64,000 bases of DNA from an uncultured Alphaproteobacteria bacterium (GTDB lineage Bacteria; Pseudomonadota; Alphaproteobacteria; RF32; CAG-239): positions 1 to 64,000 of the forward strand of contig CAKQDU010000003.1 of the NCBI GenBank assembly GCA_934229625.1, in the 5' to 3' direction. Shown here in pieces: positions 25,778 through 35,117 of this stretch. Position 1 is the first letter of the stretch; the number at the start of each line of letters is the position of its first letter. The position numbers and the translations under genes were made by a program. Below the pieces are notes generated by a model that was given only the letters and a program-made list of their open reading frames with translations, searched no databases and had not been told where the DNA came from.

Positions 25778-26824
25778 ATGTTGTCACTCATTTATACGGA
25801 TTGGTCTGTTTTGTTGCGAGCCGGATTGGCTTTTGCCTTATCTTTAGTTTTGGTGCTGTTATGCGGAACACCGGTGATAAATATTTTGCACAAGCATCAA
25901 AAAATAGGTCAGCCAATTCGTTCTGACGGACCTCAATCTCATCTGAAAACAAAAAAAGGCACGCCGACAATGGGGGGAGTGCTGATTTTGAGCGCAGCAA
26001 TAATCGCAATTTTGCTGTTTGCAAATATTACTTATCATTTTGTTTGGGTGAGCTTGCTGATTTTGATTGTTTATGGTCTTACAGGATTTGTAGATGATTA
26101 TTGGAAAGTAAAACGTCAAAATTCAAACGCCATGACTGCCGGAATGAAATTGTTTTTGCAATTTTTGACTGCTTTGGTGGCTGCCAGCATTATTACTTCG
26201 GCAACACCGAGAGGTTTGAACACAATGCTGTTTTTCCCGTATTTTAAGGAATTTTGTCTGAATTTGTCCTGGTTGTATATTCCATTTGCGGTAGTGGTTA
26301 TTTCCGGTACGTCAAATGCCGTAAATTTGAGCGATGGATTGGATGGTCTGGCTTCAGGTTTGATGATTGTTGCGTTAACGGTGTTTTTGGCTGTTGCCTA
26401 TTGCTGCGGTTTGTCTGATGCTGTCGATTATAATATGTTTTTTATTCCGCGCAGCGGAGAAATATCGGTCGTTTGCGCCGCTTTAATAGGCGCTTGTCTC
26501 GGCTTTTTATATTTTAATAAACCTAAAGCCAAAGTGTTTATGGGCGATACGGGGTCTTTGGCGTTGGGAGCTATATTGGGAGCTGTGGCAGTTATGACAA
26601 AACATGAAATTCTCCTTGCCGTGGTCGGCGGTGTTTTTGTTATGGAAACTGTGTCAGTCATGATTCAGGTAATATATTTTAAAAAGACCGGTAAACGCTT
26701 TTTCAGAATGGCTCCGTTGCATCATCATTTTGAACAGTTGGGATGGTCAGAAAAAAAAGTTGTCCTCAGTTTTTGGGGAATGGCTGTGGTGTTGGCTCTT
26801 GTCGGCTCTTTGGCTTTTTTATAA
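25778..26824 (+). CDS. mraY: Phospho-N-acetylmuramoyl-pentapeptide transferase
   Basis: A 348-residue polytopic inner-membrane enzyme (about ten helices) that moves phospho-MurNAc-pentapeptide onto undecaprenyl phosphate, giving lipid I. Conserved motifs: KKGTPTMGG near residue 60, the catalytic Asp pair in GFVDDYWKV, NAVNLSDGLDGLA at ~190, and APLHHHFEQLGWSE in the last cytoplasmic loop (Mg2+/uridine site). The ribosome site GGGAG lies just before the ATG. It is the first gene of a reduced division cluster; the usual upstream genes (mraZ to murF) are not here. Confidence 0.97.
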   Translation: MLSLIYTDWSVLLRAGLAFALSLVLVLLCGTPVINILHKHQKIGQPIRSDGPQSHLKTKKGTPTMGGVLILSAAIIAILLFANITYHFVWVSLLILIVYGLTGFVDDYWKVKRQNSNAMTAGMKLFLQFLTALVAASIITSATPRGLNTMLFFPYFKEFCLNLSWLYIPFAVVVISGTSNAVNLSDGLDGLASGLMIVALTVFLAVAYCCGLSDAVDYNMFFIPRSGEISVVCAALIGACLGFLYFNKPKAKVFMGDTGSLALGAILGAVAVMTKHEILLAVVGGVFVMETVSVMIQVIYFKKTGKRFFRMAPLHHHFEQLGWSEKKVVLSFWGMAVVLALVGSLAFL

Positions 26825-26835
26825 GGTGAGTGGAA

Positions 26836-27966
26836 ATGGTGAATTTTTCGCGTCAAAGTCATAATGCTGTTGTAAAGTGGTTATGGACCGTTGACAAAGT
26901 TACTTTGTTTGTGGCTTTTGCCTTACTGCTTATAGGGGTGATTCTTGATATTACGGCAAGTCCGGCCATTGCCAGAAAATTAAAATTGGATGATTTTGCT
27001 TTAGTTCGCAAACAAATTCAGTTTGTGATTTTGGGTAGTGGAATTATTTTGGGTATGTCATTGTTTAGTCTGCAAACTATCCGGCGGATTTCAATATTCG
27101 GGTTTGTTATGCTTTGGGGTTTGCTTTTGGGAACATTGTTTTTTGGAGCGGAAATTAAAGGCGCACGGCGGTGGATTTATTTATTTGGTTTTTCTTTACA
27201 GCCTTCGGAGCTGATGAAACCGATATTTATTGTTTGGACGGCGTGGTTGTTGGAACGCAGTAAAAAGCTGGATTATTTTAAAGGATGGCATTGGGCGTTT
27301 CTATCATATTTTATGGTTGTGGCTTTGTTGCTTTTGCAGCCGGATATCGGAATGACCCTGCTTATAAGCTCTGTTTTTGTGTTGCAGCTGTTTTTGGCCG
27401 GATTGCCGTGGATGTTGGTTGGTGTTGCCGGTGTAGGCGGCGTTTGCGCCTTGTTTATTCTTTATTTTGTCTATCCGCATTTTAGAGCGCGTGTAGACCA
27501 GTTTTTGTATGGCACGGATGAAACAAGTTTTCAAATAAACAAAGCCATGCAAGCATTTCAGAATGGCAATCTGGTTGGAAAAGGTCCTGGCGAAGGAACT
27601 GTGAAATTGACTATTCCGGATGCTCATACCGATTTTGTTTTTGCCGTCGCCGGAGAAGAATATGGCGTATGGCTGTGTTTGATTATTATAGCTTTGTTTT
27701 CGGTTATTGTGATTAGAACGCTGAAACAGTCTATGAAAGAAAGTAATCTATTTGTTATGTATGCAGAGGTTGGATTGGCTGCGTCTTTAGGATTGCAGGC
27801 GTTTGTAAATATGGCGTCATCGCTGCATATTATTCCGACAAAAGGAATGACGCTGCCGTTTATATCTTACGGCGGTTCATCGCTGCTGGGAACAGCCATA
27901 GAAATAGGCATGCTGCTGGCTATCACGCGTAAAAACACGGCTTCGGAAGATAAGGATTTATATTGA
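26836..27966 (+). CDS. ftsW: SEDS-family peptidoglycan glycosyltransferase FtsW
   Basis: About 376 residues, ten predicted membrane helices. SEDS proteins polymerise lipid II with a partner class B PBP; FtsW acts at the septum. Diagnostic features: GARRWIYLFGFSLQPSELMK in the fourth-helix region and PFISYGGSSLLGTAIEIG near the C-terminus. The cluster position, between mraY and ftsQ/ftsA/ftsZ, favours FtsW over RodA. The ATG at 26836 is chosen: AAGGTGAG lies five bases before it, and an in-frame GTG is at 26830. The gene begins 11 bases after mraY; murD, normally between them, is absent. Confidence 0.95.
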   Translation: MVNFSRQSHNAVVKWLWTVDKVTLFVAFALLLIGVILDITASPAIARKLKLDDFALVRKQIQFVILGSGIILGMSLFSLQTIRRISIFGFVMLWGLLLGTLFFGAEIKGARRWIYLFGFSLQPSELMKPIFIVWTAWLLERSKKLDYFKGWHWAFLSYFMVVALLLLQPDIGMTLLISSVFVLQLFLAGLPWMLVGVAGVGGVCALFILYFVYPHFRARVDQFLYGTDETSFQINKAMQAFQNGNLVGKGPGEGTVKLTIPDAHTDFVFAVAGEEYGVWLCLIIIALFSVIVIRTLKQSMKESNLFVMYAEVGLAASLGLQAFVNMASSLHIIPTKGMTLPFISYGGSSLLGTAIEIGMLLAITRKNTASEDKDLY

Positions 27967-28883
27967 TGACGGAATTGCTGCAGACTCTGCCTGAGGTTAA
28001 AGGCGAATATAAGTTCAATGAACCACTAAAAAAATATACATGGCTGAATGTCGGCGGACCGGCTGAAGTTATGTTTTTTCCGCAAGATGAAAAAGATTTG
28101 CAGGATTTTTTAAAAAATAAACCCCAAAATACATCGTTATTTATTCTGGGGGCAGGCTCCAATCTTTTGGTGCGAGATGGAGGTATGAAAGGGGTGGTCA
28201 TAAAATTAAAATCTCCGAAGTTTGCGGAATGGAGTATTCAAGATGATACTTTGCGTGTTGGCAGCGGTTTGAAAAATGCTGCTTTGAAAAATATTTTGCT
28301 CCAAAACAGTGTGGCAGGATTGGAATTTATATGTTCAATTCCCGGAAGCATAGGTGGACTCGTGCGTTCTAATGCCGGCTGTTTCGGCGGAGAATTATCT
28401 CAAGTTTTACAAAAAGCAAAAATTATGGATATGGATGGAAATGTTTTTGAGGCAAAGCCGGAAGATTTCCATTTTGGTTATAGGCATAGCGATTTTCCGG
28501 CGGATTGGATTGTTTTGGAATTGTATCTGAAAATAAAACAGGCACCGAGTGAACAAATTGCCTCGACTATTGCCGAAAATGCCGCTTATCGCGCGGCTCA
28601 TCAGCCGCAAAATGTATGCACGGCCGGTTCAACGTTTAAGAATCCTGAAGGTTTCAGGGCGTGGGAGTTGATAAAAAATTCGGGCGGATGCGGTCTTAAA
28701 GTGGGCGGAGCATCGTTTGCCGAAAAACATTGTAATTTTATGATAAATGATGGTTCGGCAACTGCGGCAGATTTGGAAAACTTGGGCGAAACCGTAAGAA
28801 AATTGGTAAAAAAACAAACCGGTATAAACTTGGAATGGGAAGTTAAGATTGTAGGCGAAAATAATGGTGACGATGGAAAATAA
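27966..28883 (+). CDS. murB: UDP-N-acetylenolpyruvoylglucosamine reductase
   Basis: A 305-residue FAD enzyme that reduces enolpyruvyl-UDP-GlcNAc to UDP-MurNAc with NADPH. FAD-binding segments: GAGSNLLVRDGG near residue 60 and ICSIPGSIGGLVRSNAGCFG at ~120. The proton-donor Ser lies in TAGSTFKNP at ~217. The GGASFAEKHCNFMIN end is type-conserved. Start ATG overlaps the ftsW stop (TGATG). murG and murC, usually placed between ftsW and murB, are missing. Confidence 0.96.
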   Translation: MTELLQTLPEVKGEYKFNEPLKKYTWLNVGGPAEVMFFPQDEKDLQDFLKNKPQNTSLFILGAGSNLLVRDGGMKGVVIKLKSPKFAEWSIQDDTLRVGSGLKNAALKNILLQNSVAGLEFICSIPGSIGGLVRSNAGCFGGELSQVLQKAKIMDMDGNVFEAKPEDFHFGYRHSDFPADWIVLELYLKIKQAPSEQIASTIAENAAYRAAHQPQNVCTAGSTFKNPEGFRAWELIKNSGGCGLKVGGASFAEKHCNFMINDGSATAADLENLGETVRKLVKKQTGINLEWEVKIVGENNGDDGK

Positions 28884-29667
28884 AATATATGCGCCGGTGC
28901 TGTGGCCATATCGCTTGCTGGGAAATATGATTCTGCTCGGCTTTATTTGGCTGCTGACTTTTGGGGTTATTACTGTTCGGCACAATCTGGTCAGCAAACA
29001 TATAGATTCATTGTTAACCGAAATCTATAATAAAACCGCTACTGCCGGTTGGGGATTGGATGATATTACTTTAGAGGGACGCGAAAAAACTTCTAAAGAC
29101 GATGTTTTGCATGTTATTGGTTTAAAACGCGGCGATAATATTTTGGAAATAGATTTAAAAGCCGTATGTGAAAAAGTTAAAACTTTACCGTGGGTAAAAG
29201 AAGCAAGTGTAAGCCGGCGGTATTTTCCAAATGTGATTCATATCAGTATCAGAGAAAAAAAAGTAAAATCTATATGGCAATATCAAAACGAGTTTTATCC
29301 GATTGATGAAGATGGAAAAATTATCGAAACAGAATATGTTTTGCAAAAGAATATTTTACAGATTGTGGGGCAGGGAGCTCCGGAACATATAAATTCTTTG
29401 TTGAAAATAATTGAAAATGACAAAGAACTTTTTGCTCGCGTCAAAGTGGCTAATTTTATTTCTGAACGCCGCTGGAATTTGATTTTTGATGATGTTTTGA
29501 ATGGCATTACTGTCAAACTTCCGGAAGATGATGTGGCGGACGCGTGGAAAAAATTAGTCAAATTAGATAAAACGCGCGGCATTCTTAAACGTAAATTAAC
29601 TTTCATTGATTTAAGATTGAAAAATAAAGTTATTGTGAAAATCAGTAACAAAAATACTAACATGTAA
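28864..29667 (+). CDS. ftsQ: Cell division protein FtsQ
   Basis: A 267-residue bitopic divisome protein: short cytoplasmic N-terminus, one membrane helix (residues ~17-38), a POTRA domain (~60-130; WGLDDITLEGREKTSKDDVLHV, then LPWVKEASVSRRYFPNVIHI) and the beta/FtsQ domain. It recruits FtsB/FtsL in the periplasm. It overlaps murB by 20 bases. ddl, normally between the two, is absent. Confidence 0.92.
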   Translation: MVTMENKIYAPVLWPYRLLGNMILLGFIWLLTFGVITVRHNLVSKHIDSLLTEIYNKTATAGWGLDDITLEGREKTSKDDVLHVIGLKRGDNILEIDLKAVCEKVKTLPWVKEASVSRRYFPNVIHISIREKKVKSIWQYQNEFYPIDEDGKIIETEYVLQKNILQIVGQGAPEHINSLLKIIENDKELFARVKVANFISERRWNLIFDDVLNGITVKLPEDDVADAWKKLVKLDKTRGILKRKLTFIDLRLKNKVIVKISNKNTNM

Positions 29668-29690
29668 TTGAAAGTTAAGGATAGTCTGTC

Positions 29691-30923
29691 GTGAATCGCT
29701 CTACTGTTGCCGCCCTTGATGTAGGCTCATCAAAAGTTTGCTGTTTGATTGCGCATGTGGGCAAGGACAAAAAAATAAACGTCGTTAGCTATGGATATAA
29801 TGCGTCTAAAGGCATTAAAAATGGTGTTATTACAGATGTTAACGAGGCGACTATTTCTGTCTGCAATGCGGTGGAAACAGCAGAACAAATGGCCGGAGAA
29901 CGTATTGATAGCGTGATTTTGAATGTTTCGGGAGACAAAACTTTCAGCCGTTTATGCACGGCTTCCATATCTCTTAAAAAGAATCGTCCGATTAGTGATA
30001 TAGATGTGGAAAAAGTAAAAAATAAGGTCAAAATAAATGTGGAAAATAATGAATTGATTCATTGTCTTTCTACCGGATATCGGGTTGATGGCTGCGAAGA
30101 CCTTAAAAATCCTCTCAATATTTATGGCGAAGAACTTTCAGCCGGAATTTTGCTGGGTATGTATCCTCATATTTTATATAAAAATTTGCAGTCGGTGGTG
30201 GAGGCCGCGCATCTGGATATAGAAAAAAAAGTGTTTTCGGCTTTTGCTTCCGGTATGGCGTGTTTGGTTGAAGATGAACGCGAATATGGGGCAACAATCA
30301 TTGATATCGGCGGCGGCACTACCAGCATTGCCACCTTTAAAAATGGCGGACCAATTGCTTTTTCTACATTGCCGGTCGGCGGAATAAATATTACAAAAGA
30401 TATAACTCAGGGACTTACGACCTCATTCGCGCATGCTGAAGATTTGAAAAATCGTCATGGCTGTGCTTTTTTGGTCAGTCATGATAAGTATGAAAGTATA
30501 AATGTCTATCCGCTGGGTGAGGAAGATGATAGTTCTATTCGGCAAATGCACCGTTCAGATTTAATAAATATTATAGCACCGAGGGTTGAGGAAATTTTTG
30601 AAATGGTTGCCAGACGTTTGGCACAGCAGGGACTGCAAAACAAAAAAAATCATCGTGTTGTGCTTACGGGCGGATGCAGCCAGCTTCCGGGAATCAGAGA
30701 TGTGGCAGCAGTCATATTGGATAAACAGGTTCGTTTGGGAAATCCGCGCAATATAGCCGGAGTTCCGGAAATTATCAATAATCCTATTTTTTCTACAGCG
30801 CTAGGACTTTTGCAGCTGGCAACTACTTCTATGGAACGTAAACCGCACAAAATTATAAATAGTCCGAACGGCGATAGTGGAAAATTGATGAAAATTTTTA
30901 ATTGGATTCGTCAAAATTCTTAA
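29691..30923 (+). CDS. ftsA: Cell division protein FtsA
   Basis: A 410-residue actin-like ATPase that tethers FtsZ to the membrane. ASKHA motifs: AALDVGSSKVCCLIA (phosphate-1) and IIDIGGGTTSIA (phosphate-2, residue ~205). The 1C/SHS2 subdomain lies between (~85-165). The adenosine motif LTGGCSQLPG is near 325. The C-terminus ends in a basic amphipathic stretch (KIFNWIRQNS), the likely membrane-targeting helix. GTG start at 29691 with AAGGA upstream. Confidence 0.95.
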   Translation: MNRSTVAALDVGSSKVCCLIAHVGKDKKINVVSYGYNASKGIKNGVITDVNEATISVCNAVETAEQMAGERIDSVILNVSGDKTFSRLCTASISLKKNRPISDIDVEKVKNKVKINVENNELIHCLSTGYRVDGCEDLKNPLNIYGEELSAGILLGMYPHILYKNLQSVVEAAHLDIEKKVFSAFASGMACLVEDEREYGATIIDIGGGTTSIATFKNGGPIAFSTLPVGGINITKDITQGLTTSFAHAEDLKNRHGCAFLVSHDKYESINVYPLGEEDDSSIRQMHRSDLINIIAPRVEEIFEMVARRLAQQGLQNKKNHRVVLTGGCSQLPGIRDVAAVILDKQVRLGNPRNIAGVPEIINNPIFSTALGLLQLATTSMERKPHKIINSPNGDSGKLMKIFNWIRQNS

Positions 30924-31000
30924 AAACGGTAACAAAAACTTAATATATTTCAGCTATTTTAATCCATATATGTGAAATTTTCTAATTGGGAGAAAAACAG

Positions 31001-32677
31001 ATGTCAATAAACTTGGGTGTTGCCGATACCACAGTATCACATTTAAAACCGCGAATTGCCGTAATTGGTGTCGGCGGCGGCGGTGGAAATGCCGTCAACA
31101 ATATGATTGCCAAAAATTTGGAAGGCGTGGATTTTGTTGTGGCTAATACAGATGCTCAAGCTTTGGCACATTCTTCTGCCAGCCGTAAAATTCAGCTGGG
31201 GTTGGAAATAACTCAGGGTTTGGGCGCAGGAGCTCGTCCGGAAATCGGTAAGATTGCAGCTGAAGAAGCTAAAGAGGAAATTGCTCGTGAACTTGAGGGT
31301 GTAAACATGGTGTTTATTACTGCCGGTATGGGTGGCGGTACAGGTTCCGGAGCAGCTCCGGTTGTGGCGCATATTGCTAAAGAAAAAGGTATCTTAACTG
31401 TAGGCGTTGTGACCAAACCTTTTAGCTTTGAAGGGCGCAAACGCATGGAAACAGCCGAAAGCGCTTTGGCTAATTTTACTAGTGAAGTTGACAGTATCAT
31501 AGTTATCCCAAACCAAAATCTTTTCCGTATTGCAGATAAAAAAACGACTCTGGCCGAAGCCTTTTTAATGGCTGATGATGTACTTTATTCCGGAGTTCGT
31601 TCTATTACTGATTTGATGATGATGCCAGGACTTATCAACCTTGATTTTGCGGATGTTAAAAATATTATGCAGGATAAAGGCAAAGCTATTATGGGAACAG
31701 GTGAGGCCGAGGGTGATAATAGAGCGGAAGAAGCTGCTAAACAAGCTTTGTCTAATCCTCTTTTGGACGATTGCACAATGCACGGCGCCAAAGGCGTTTT
31801 GATAAATATCACAGGCGGTGATGATATTACTTTGATGGAAATTGACGAAGCCGCAAACATCATTAAAGAAGAAGTTGATGATAATGCCAATATCATTTTC
31901 GGCTCAAGCTATGATGAAGCTTTGGCTGGTAAAATCAGAGTTTCTATTGTGGTGACCGGTATTAGCGACGGAAAACCTCAGCCGGAATTGTTGCCTCGCA
32001 CAAAAGAACCATCTTTAATAGACCAAAGTTATGATGACTCTAATTTTGTGCCGACTGTTGTGCCTGCTGAAGAATCGATGAGTGATGATACCGTCCCTGT
32101 TTCTTTGGATTTGCCTGAAGATAATGAATCTACAGTTCAACCAGAAGATATTGAGGCGGATAGTCAACCGACAGCAGAAGAAAACGCGCTGGATGACGAT
32201 TTTTCTTCATTGGATAAGTCAGATGAACTTCCGGAAGTTCCGCAAGCTTCAGCTTTGTTTAATGCCATTATGAATGGTTCTGCCAACAAAACGGAAGACG
32301 AAGAAAAAGGCGCGGAAGAATTAAATGTTGCAGCCACAACTAAGAATAATGATTTTTTCTTTAGCTCAACATCTTTGCAAAATATAACAGAAAAAGAAGA
32401 TGAACCTGTTTTGTTTAAAGAACATGATTCGGATATTTTTAAGGACAGCAAACCGGCAGAACCGGTAAACGAACCGGAAGAAGATGGTCATGCAGATGAA
32501 GATGATGTAAAACCAACTTTTATTGAACGAGTTATTGGTTATCGCAATCGTAAAAAGAAAGAAGATGCAGAAGAATTGCCGGAAAATATTGTAAAATTTT
32601 CGGTAGATGACAATAACGATGTTCCGGAACTTTCCGGAGATGAATTGGATATTCCGTCTTTCTTGCGTCGCAAATAA
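31001..32677 (+). CDS. ftsZ: Cell division GTPase FtsZ
   Basis: A 558-residue tubulin homologue forming the Z-ring. The nucleotide-binding core runs to ~residue 325 with VIGVGGGGGNAVNNM and the tubulin signature GGGTGSGAAP (111-120). A ~220-residue acidic, low-complexity linker follows, much longer than in E. coli (383 residues in total) but usual for Alphaproteobacteria. The conserved C-terminal peptide DIPSFLRRK binds FtsA and other partners. ATG 31001 with GGGAGAAA upstream is the start. It has a 77-base gap from ftsA. Confidence 0.97.
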   Translation: MSINLGVADTTVSHLKPRIAVIGVGGGGGNAVNNMIAKNLEGVDFVVANTDAQALAHSSASRKIQLGLEITQGLGAGARPEIGKIAAEEAKEEIARELEGVNMVFITAGMGGGTGSGAAPVVAHIAKEKGILTVGVVTKPFSFEGRKRMETAESALANFTSEVDSIIVIPNQNLFRIADKKTTLAEAFLMADDVLYSGVRSITDLMMMPGLINLDFADVKNIMQDKGKAIMGTGEAEGDNRAEEAAKQALSNPLLDDCTMHGAKGVLINITGGDDITLMEIDEAANIIKEEVDDNANIIFGSSYDEALAGKIRVSIVVTGISDGKPQPELLPRTKEPSLIDQSYDDSNFVPTVVPAEESMSDDTVPVSLDLPEDNESTVQPEDIEADSQPTAEENALDDDFSSLDKSDELPEVPQASALFNAIMNGSANKTEDEEKGAEELNVAATTKNNDFFFSSTSLQNITEKEDEPVLFKEHDSDIFKDSKPAEPVNEPEEDGHADEDDVKPTFIERVIGYRNRKKKEDAEELPENIVKFSVDDNNDVPELSGDELDIPSFLRRK

Positions 32678-32693
32678 GCTTTTGCAATTTTAT

Positions 32694-32731
32694 AAACCCC
32701 TGACAGAATTTTTTCCGTTGGGGGTTCTTTT
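32694..32731 (+). terminator. Terminator of the division cluster
   Basis: AAACCCC ... GGGGGTT stem with partly paired interior, followed by CTTTTAT, 17 bases past the ftsZ stop. Confidence 0.6.
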
Positions 32732-32878
32732 ATAACAGAAAACTACGTGTCAGACGTGTGGTTTTTTGTTAATGAAATAACGTATTTATTTATATAATAA
32801 TTTTATTTATCATGTAATTGCGATATTTTTAATAACATTTTAGTTTACAACAAAAGTATAAAATATTTATTTTTATGC

Positions 32879-32907
32879 TTGACAATCATTTATAAATAGA
32901 ATATATA
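32879..32907 (+). promoter_or_regulatory. Promoter of the initiator tRNA gene
   Basis: TTGACA, 17-base spacer, TATATA: a perfect -35 and near-consensus -10. The predicted start is about ten bases before the tRNA. Confidence 0.75.
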
Positions 32908-32924
32908 GTACACGTTATCGCAAT

Positions 32925-33001
<77 letters not shown>

Positions 33002-33045
33002 ATAAAACAGAAAAGTCACCTTTATGGTGGCTTTTCTGTTTTATA
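33002..33045 (+). terminator. Terminator after tRNA-fMet
   Basis: Long near-perfect hairpin ATAAAACAGAAAAGtCACC / GGTGgCTTTTCTGTTTTAT around a five-base loop, starting directly after the tRNA CCA end. Confidence 0.75.
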
Positions 33046-33645
33046 TGTGTTGCAAGGAGTTTAACCGACGAAAAAAAAGGTATCGGGTTCATCGTGAAAG
33101 TTGGTGGTAGAGTAAAAAAGTTATAAAAAAATCATTTCTTAATTTGTTTGTTTTTCATCATAAATAAGTTAAGCATATAAAACTGGACGAGGTCTTTTTA
33201 TTGTACGTCCTATTTTTTACTCTGAAATTCCAGAAAAACACTCAACATAATATATATGTTGCCGGAAACGGCAATACTAATAAAAAGTATAATGTGGCGA
33301 TAATGAAAATTTTGTGTTTTCTAAAATAAAAATGTCTAGGACATTTTAGGCGTGGATATTTCAAAAATAGTACCTTAGTTTTACAATCATTGAAAAACTG
33401 CGGTTGAGTAATATATTAAAATTGTTCAAAATATTGTCGGTGGGTGTTTTTAAGCAATTAAATTCTAAGCTGTGATTTTGAACCACGGATTCAATATACA
33501 ACGTAAAAAAATTTAAGCGATTAAATGCTTTTACAATGTAAGAGAATTTCGTAAGGCCTATTATTTGATGTATTGTAAGAGTATTTGGTTGCAAACATTG
33601 TGTTTTCAAACAACCTTTTATAAAATCAAATAAAGGTAGCAGAGC
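33046..33645. other. Gene-poor AT-rich stretch
   Basis: About 600 bases with no gene that I can support. Short hairpins are visible: TTGCCG-GAAA-CGGCAA at 33259-33274 and a weaker GGACG...CGTCC pair near 33186-33212 followed by a T run. A minus-strand open frame of 82 codons (33361-33609) has a start but no convincing ribosome site or recognised family. It is the only coding candidate and may be a decayed gene. Confidence 0.5.
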
Positions 33646-33647
33646 CG

Positions 33648-33674
33648 AAAGCCAAAGGTTTATACTTTGGCTTT
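33648..33674. terminator. Hairpin, possible terminator
   Basis: AAAGCCAAAG / CTTTGGCTTT, a perfect 10-bp stem with a seven-base loop and short T-rich tail. Which transcript it would stop is unclear. Confidence 0.4.
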
Positions 33675-33700
33675 CTTGGTGTTAAATTTGTGATAAAGAA

Positions 33701-33728
33701 TTGACATTAAACAAAGGCTGTTTATACT
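33701..33728 (+). promoter_or_regulatory. Promoter of the MORN-repeat protein gene
   Basis: TTGACA, 16-base spacer, TATACT; predicted start ~15 bases before the ribosome site AAGGAG. Probably also drives the patatin-like and PHP genes. Confidence 0.65.
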
Positions 33729-33750
33729 GAATATAGAAAAGGAGCCGTAA

Positions 33751-34260
33751 ATGAAAAGTGTTTTAATTTGTATTTTGTCTGGTTTGGTTATTTTTCCTAA
33801 TTTATCTTTAGCTAAAGAAAAAATCCTGACAAGCGACAGTATTAACTGCAAAAATGATGAAACATATTGCACAAATTCAGACGGCATACCGCTGACAGGC
33901 AAAGTTTCGCGTTACGACGGCGAAAATAAAGTTTTGCAAAACTATAAAACCGGCTTGCTTAGCGGATTGACCACAGTTTGGAACGCCGATGGCAAAATAG
34001 TCAGCAAAACATATTATAAAAACGGAAAGAAAAACGGTGTGGAAAAAATTTTTTATGATAACCATACTCTCAAGTCGTTTGCCGAATATAAAGACGGATA
34101 TTTGCATGGCAAAGTGGAATATTACACCGAAAAAGGCAAGCTAAAAGGGCGTTTGAGCTATAAAAACGGATATTTTGAAAAAGGTTACTGCGTGGTTGGC
34201 GGACAAAAACAAGAAATCAGAGCCGCACGCACAACCGAAATTATGACATGCGGTGATTGA
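33751..34260 (+). CDS. Exported MORN-type repeat protein (YwqK-like)
   Basis: A 169-residue protein with a signal peptide (cut after SLA near residue 21). From ~residue 45 it contains four to five degenerate repeats of the MORN_2/YwqK type: a Tyr-Lys/Asp-G-x-x-x-G pattern such as YKNGKKNGVEKIFY, YKDGYLHGKVEYY, YTEKGKLKGRLSYKNGY. Such repeats form beta-hairpin surfaces; catalytic function is not expected. Three or four cysteines flank the repeat region. The stop codon overlaps the start of the patatin-like gene, suggesting one operon. Confidence 0.8.
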   Translation: MKSVLICILSGLVIFPNLSLAKEKILTSDSINCKNDETYCTNSDGIPLTGKVSRYDGENKVLQNYKTGLLSGLTTVWNADGKIVSKTYYKNGKKNGVEKIFYDNHTLKSFAEYKDGYLHGKVEYYTEKGKLKGRLSYKNGYFEKGYCVVGGQKQEIRAARTTEIMTCGD

Positions 34261-35117
34261 TGAAAACAGGTTTGGTTTTAGAGGGCGGAGCGCAGCGTGC
34301 CATATATACTGCCGGCGTTTTGGACGTGTTTATGGAAAACGGCATAACGTTTGACGGCGTCATCGGCGTTTCGGCCGGAGCAATTCACGGCTGTTCGTTT
34401 GTTTCGGGACAGCATCGGCGCAGTATTGATTATACTTTGGCTTATGCCGGAGATAAAAACTATATGAGCTGGTATTCATTTTTGACAACCGGAAATATGG
34501 TTAATGAGGAGTTTTGCTATCATACTCTGCCGGAAAAACTTTTTCCGTTTGACCACAAAATTTTTGAGGCAAACAATACGGATTTTTATGCTGTGTGCAG
34601 TAATTTGCAAACAGGGCAGGCGGAATATGTCAAATGCGCAAAAATGGATAATACCGGGTTGGCCTATTTGCGGGCGTCGGCTTCTATGCCTTTTGTTTCG
34701 CGGATTTCAGAAATCGGCGGAAAAAAATATTTGGACGGCGGAATTTGCGACAGCATTCCTTTGCGCGCGTTTCAAAAAATGGGCTATGAGCGTTGCGTGG
34801 TGGTGCAGACCAGAGCCGCCGGATACCAAAAAAAGCCAAACAAGCTGGGGTGGCTGGCTCCGCTGGTGTATCGCAAATATCCAAAGTTTGCCGCCGCCAT
34901 AAAAAATAGGCATATAATGTATAACAACGAGCTGGAGCAGATTGAACAGGCGCAAAAAAACGGCGCGGCGTTTGTTATCCGTCCGAGTAAGAATGTTAAA
35001 ATTCATCATACGGAAACAGATAAAAAAGTGTTGCAGGCGGTTTATGACTTGGGGCGCGGCGACGCTATAAAACTTTTGCCGGAACTGAAAAAATTTTTAA
35101 AAGAGGCTAAAAAATAA
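34260..35117 (+). CDS. Patatin-like phospholipase (YjjU-type)
   Basis: A 285-residue cytoplasmic-looking hydrolase. The nucleophile elbow GVSAG (Ser near residue 38) and the catalytic Asp in YLDGGICDSIP (near 160) form the patatin Ser-Asp dyad. The oxyanion-hole segment is LEGGAQRAIY, as in bacterial YjjU-like proteins rather than the GGGxRG of plant patatins. Lipid acyl hydrolysis is the family role; the physiological substrate is unknown. The ATG overlaps the preceding stop (TGATG); the frame also has a TTG one codon upstream. Confidence 0.88.
   Translation: MKTGLVLEGGAQRAIYTAGVLDVFMENGITFDGVIGVSAGAIHGCSFVSGQHRRSIDYTLAYAGDKNYMSWYSFLTTGNMVNEEFCYHTLPEKLFPFDHKIFEANNTDFYAVCSNLQTGQAEYVKCAKMDNTGLAYLRASASMPFVSRISEIGGKKYLDGGICDSIPLRAFQKMGYERCVVVQTRAAGYQKKPNKLGWLAPLVYRKYPKFAAAIKNRHIMYNNELEQIEQAQKNGAAFVIRPSKNVKIHHTETDKKVLQAVYDLGRGDAIKLLPELKKFLKEAKK

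Noticed and set aside
33361..33609. 82-codon minus-strand frame in the gene-poor stretch, considered as a transposase fragment
   Set aside because: No transposase motif, no inverted repeats bounding it, and no ribosome site. Left as a weak candidate within the gene-poor region.
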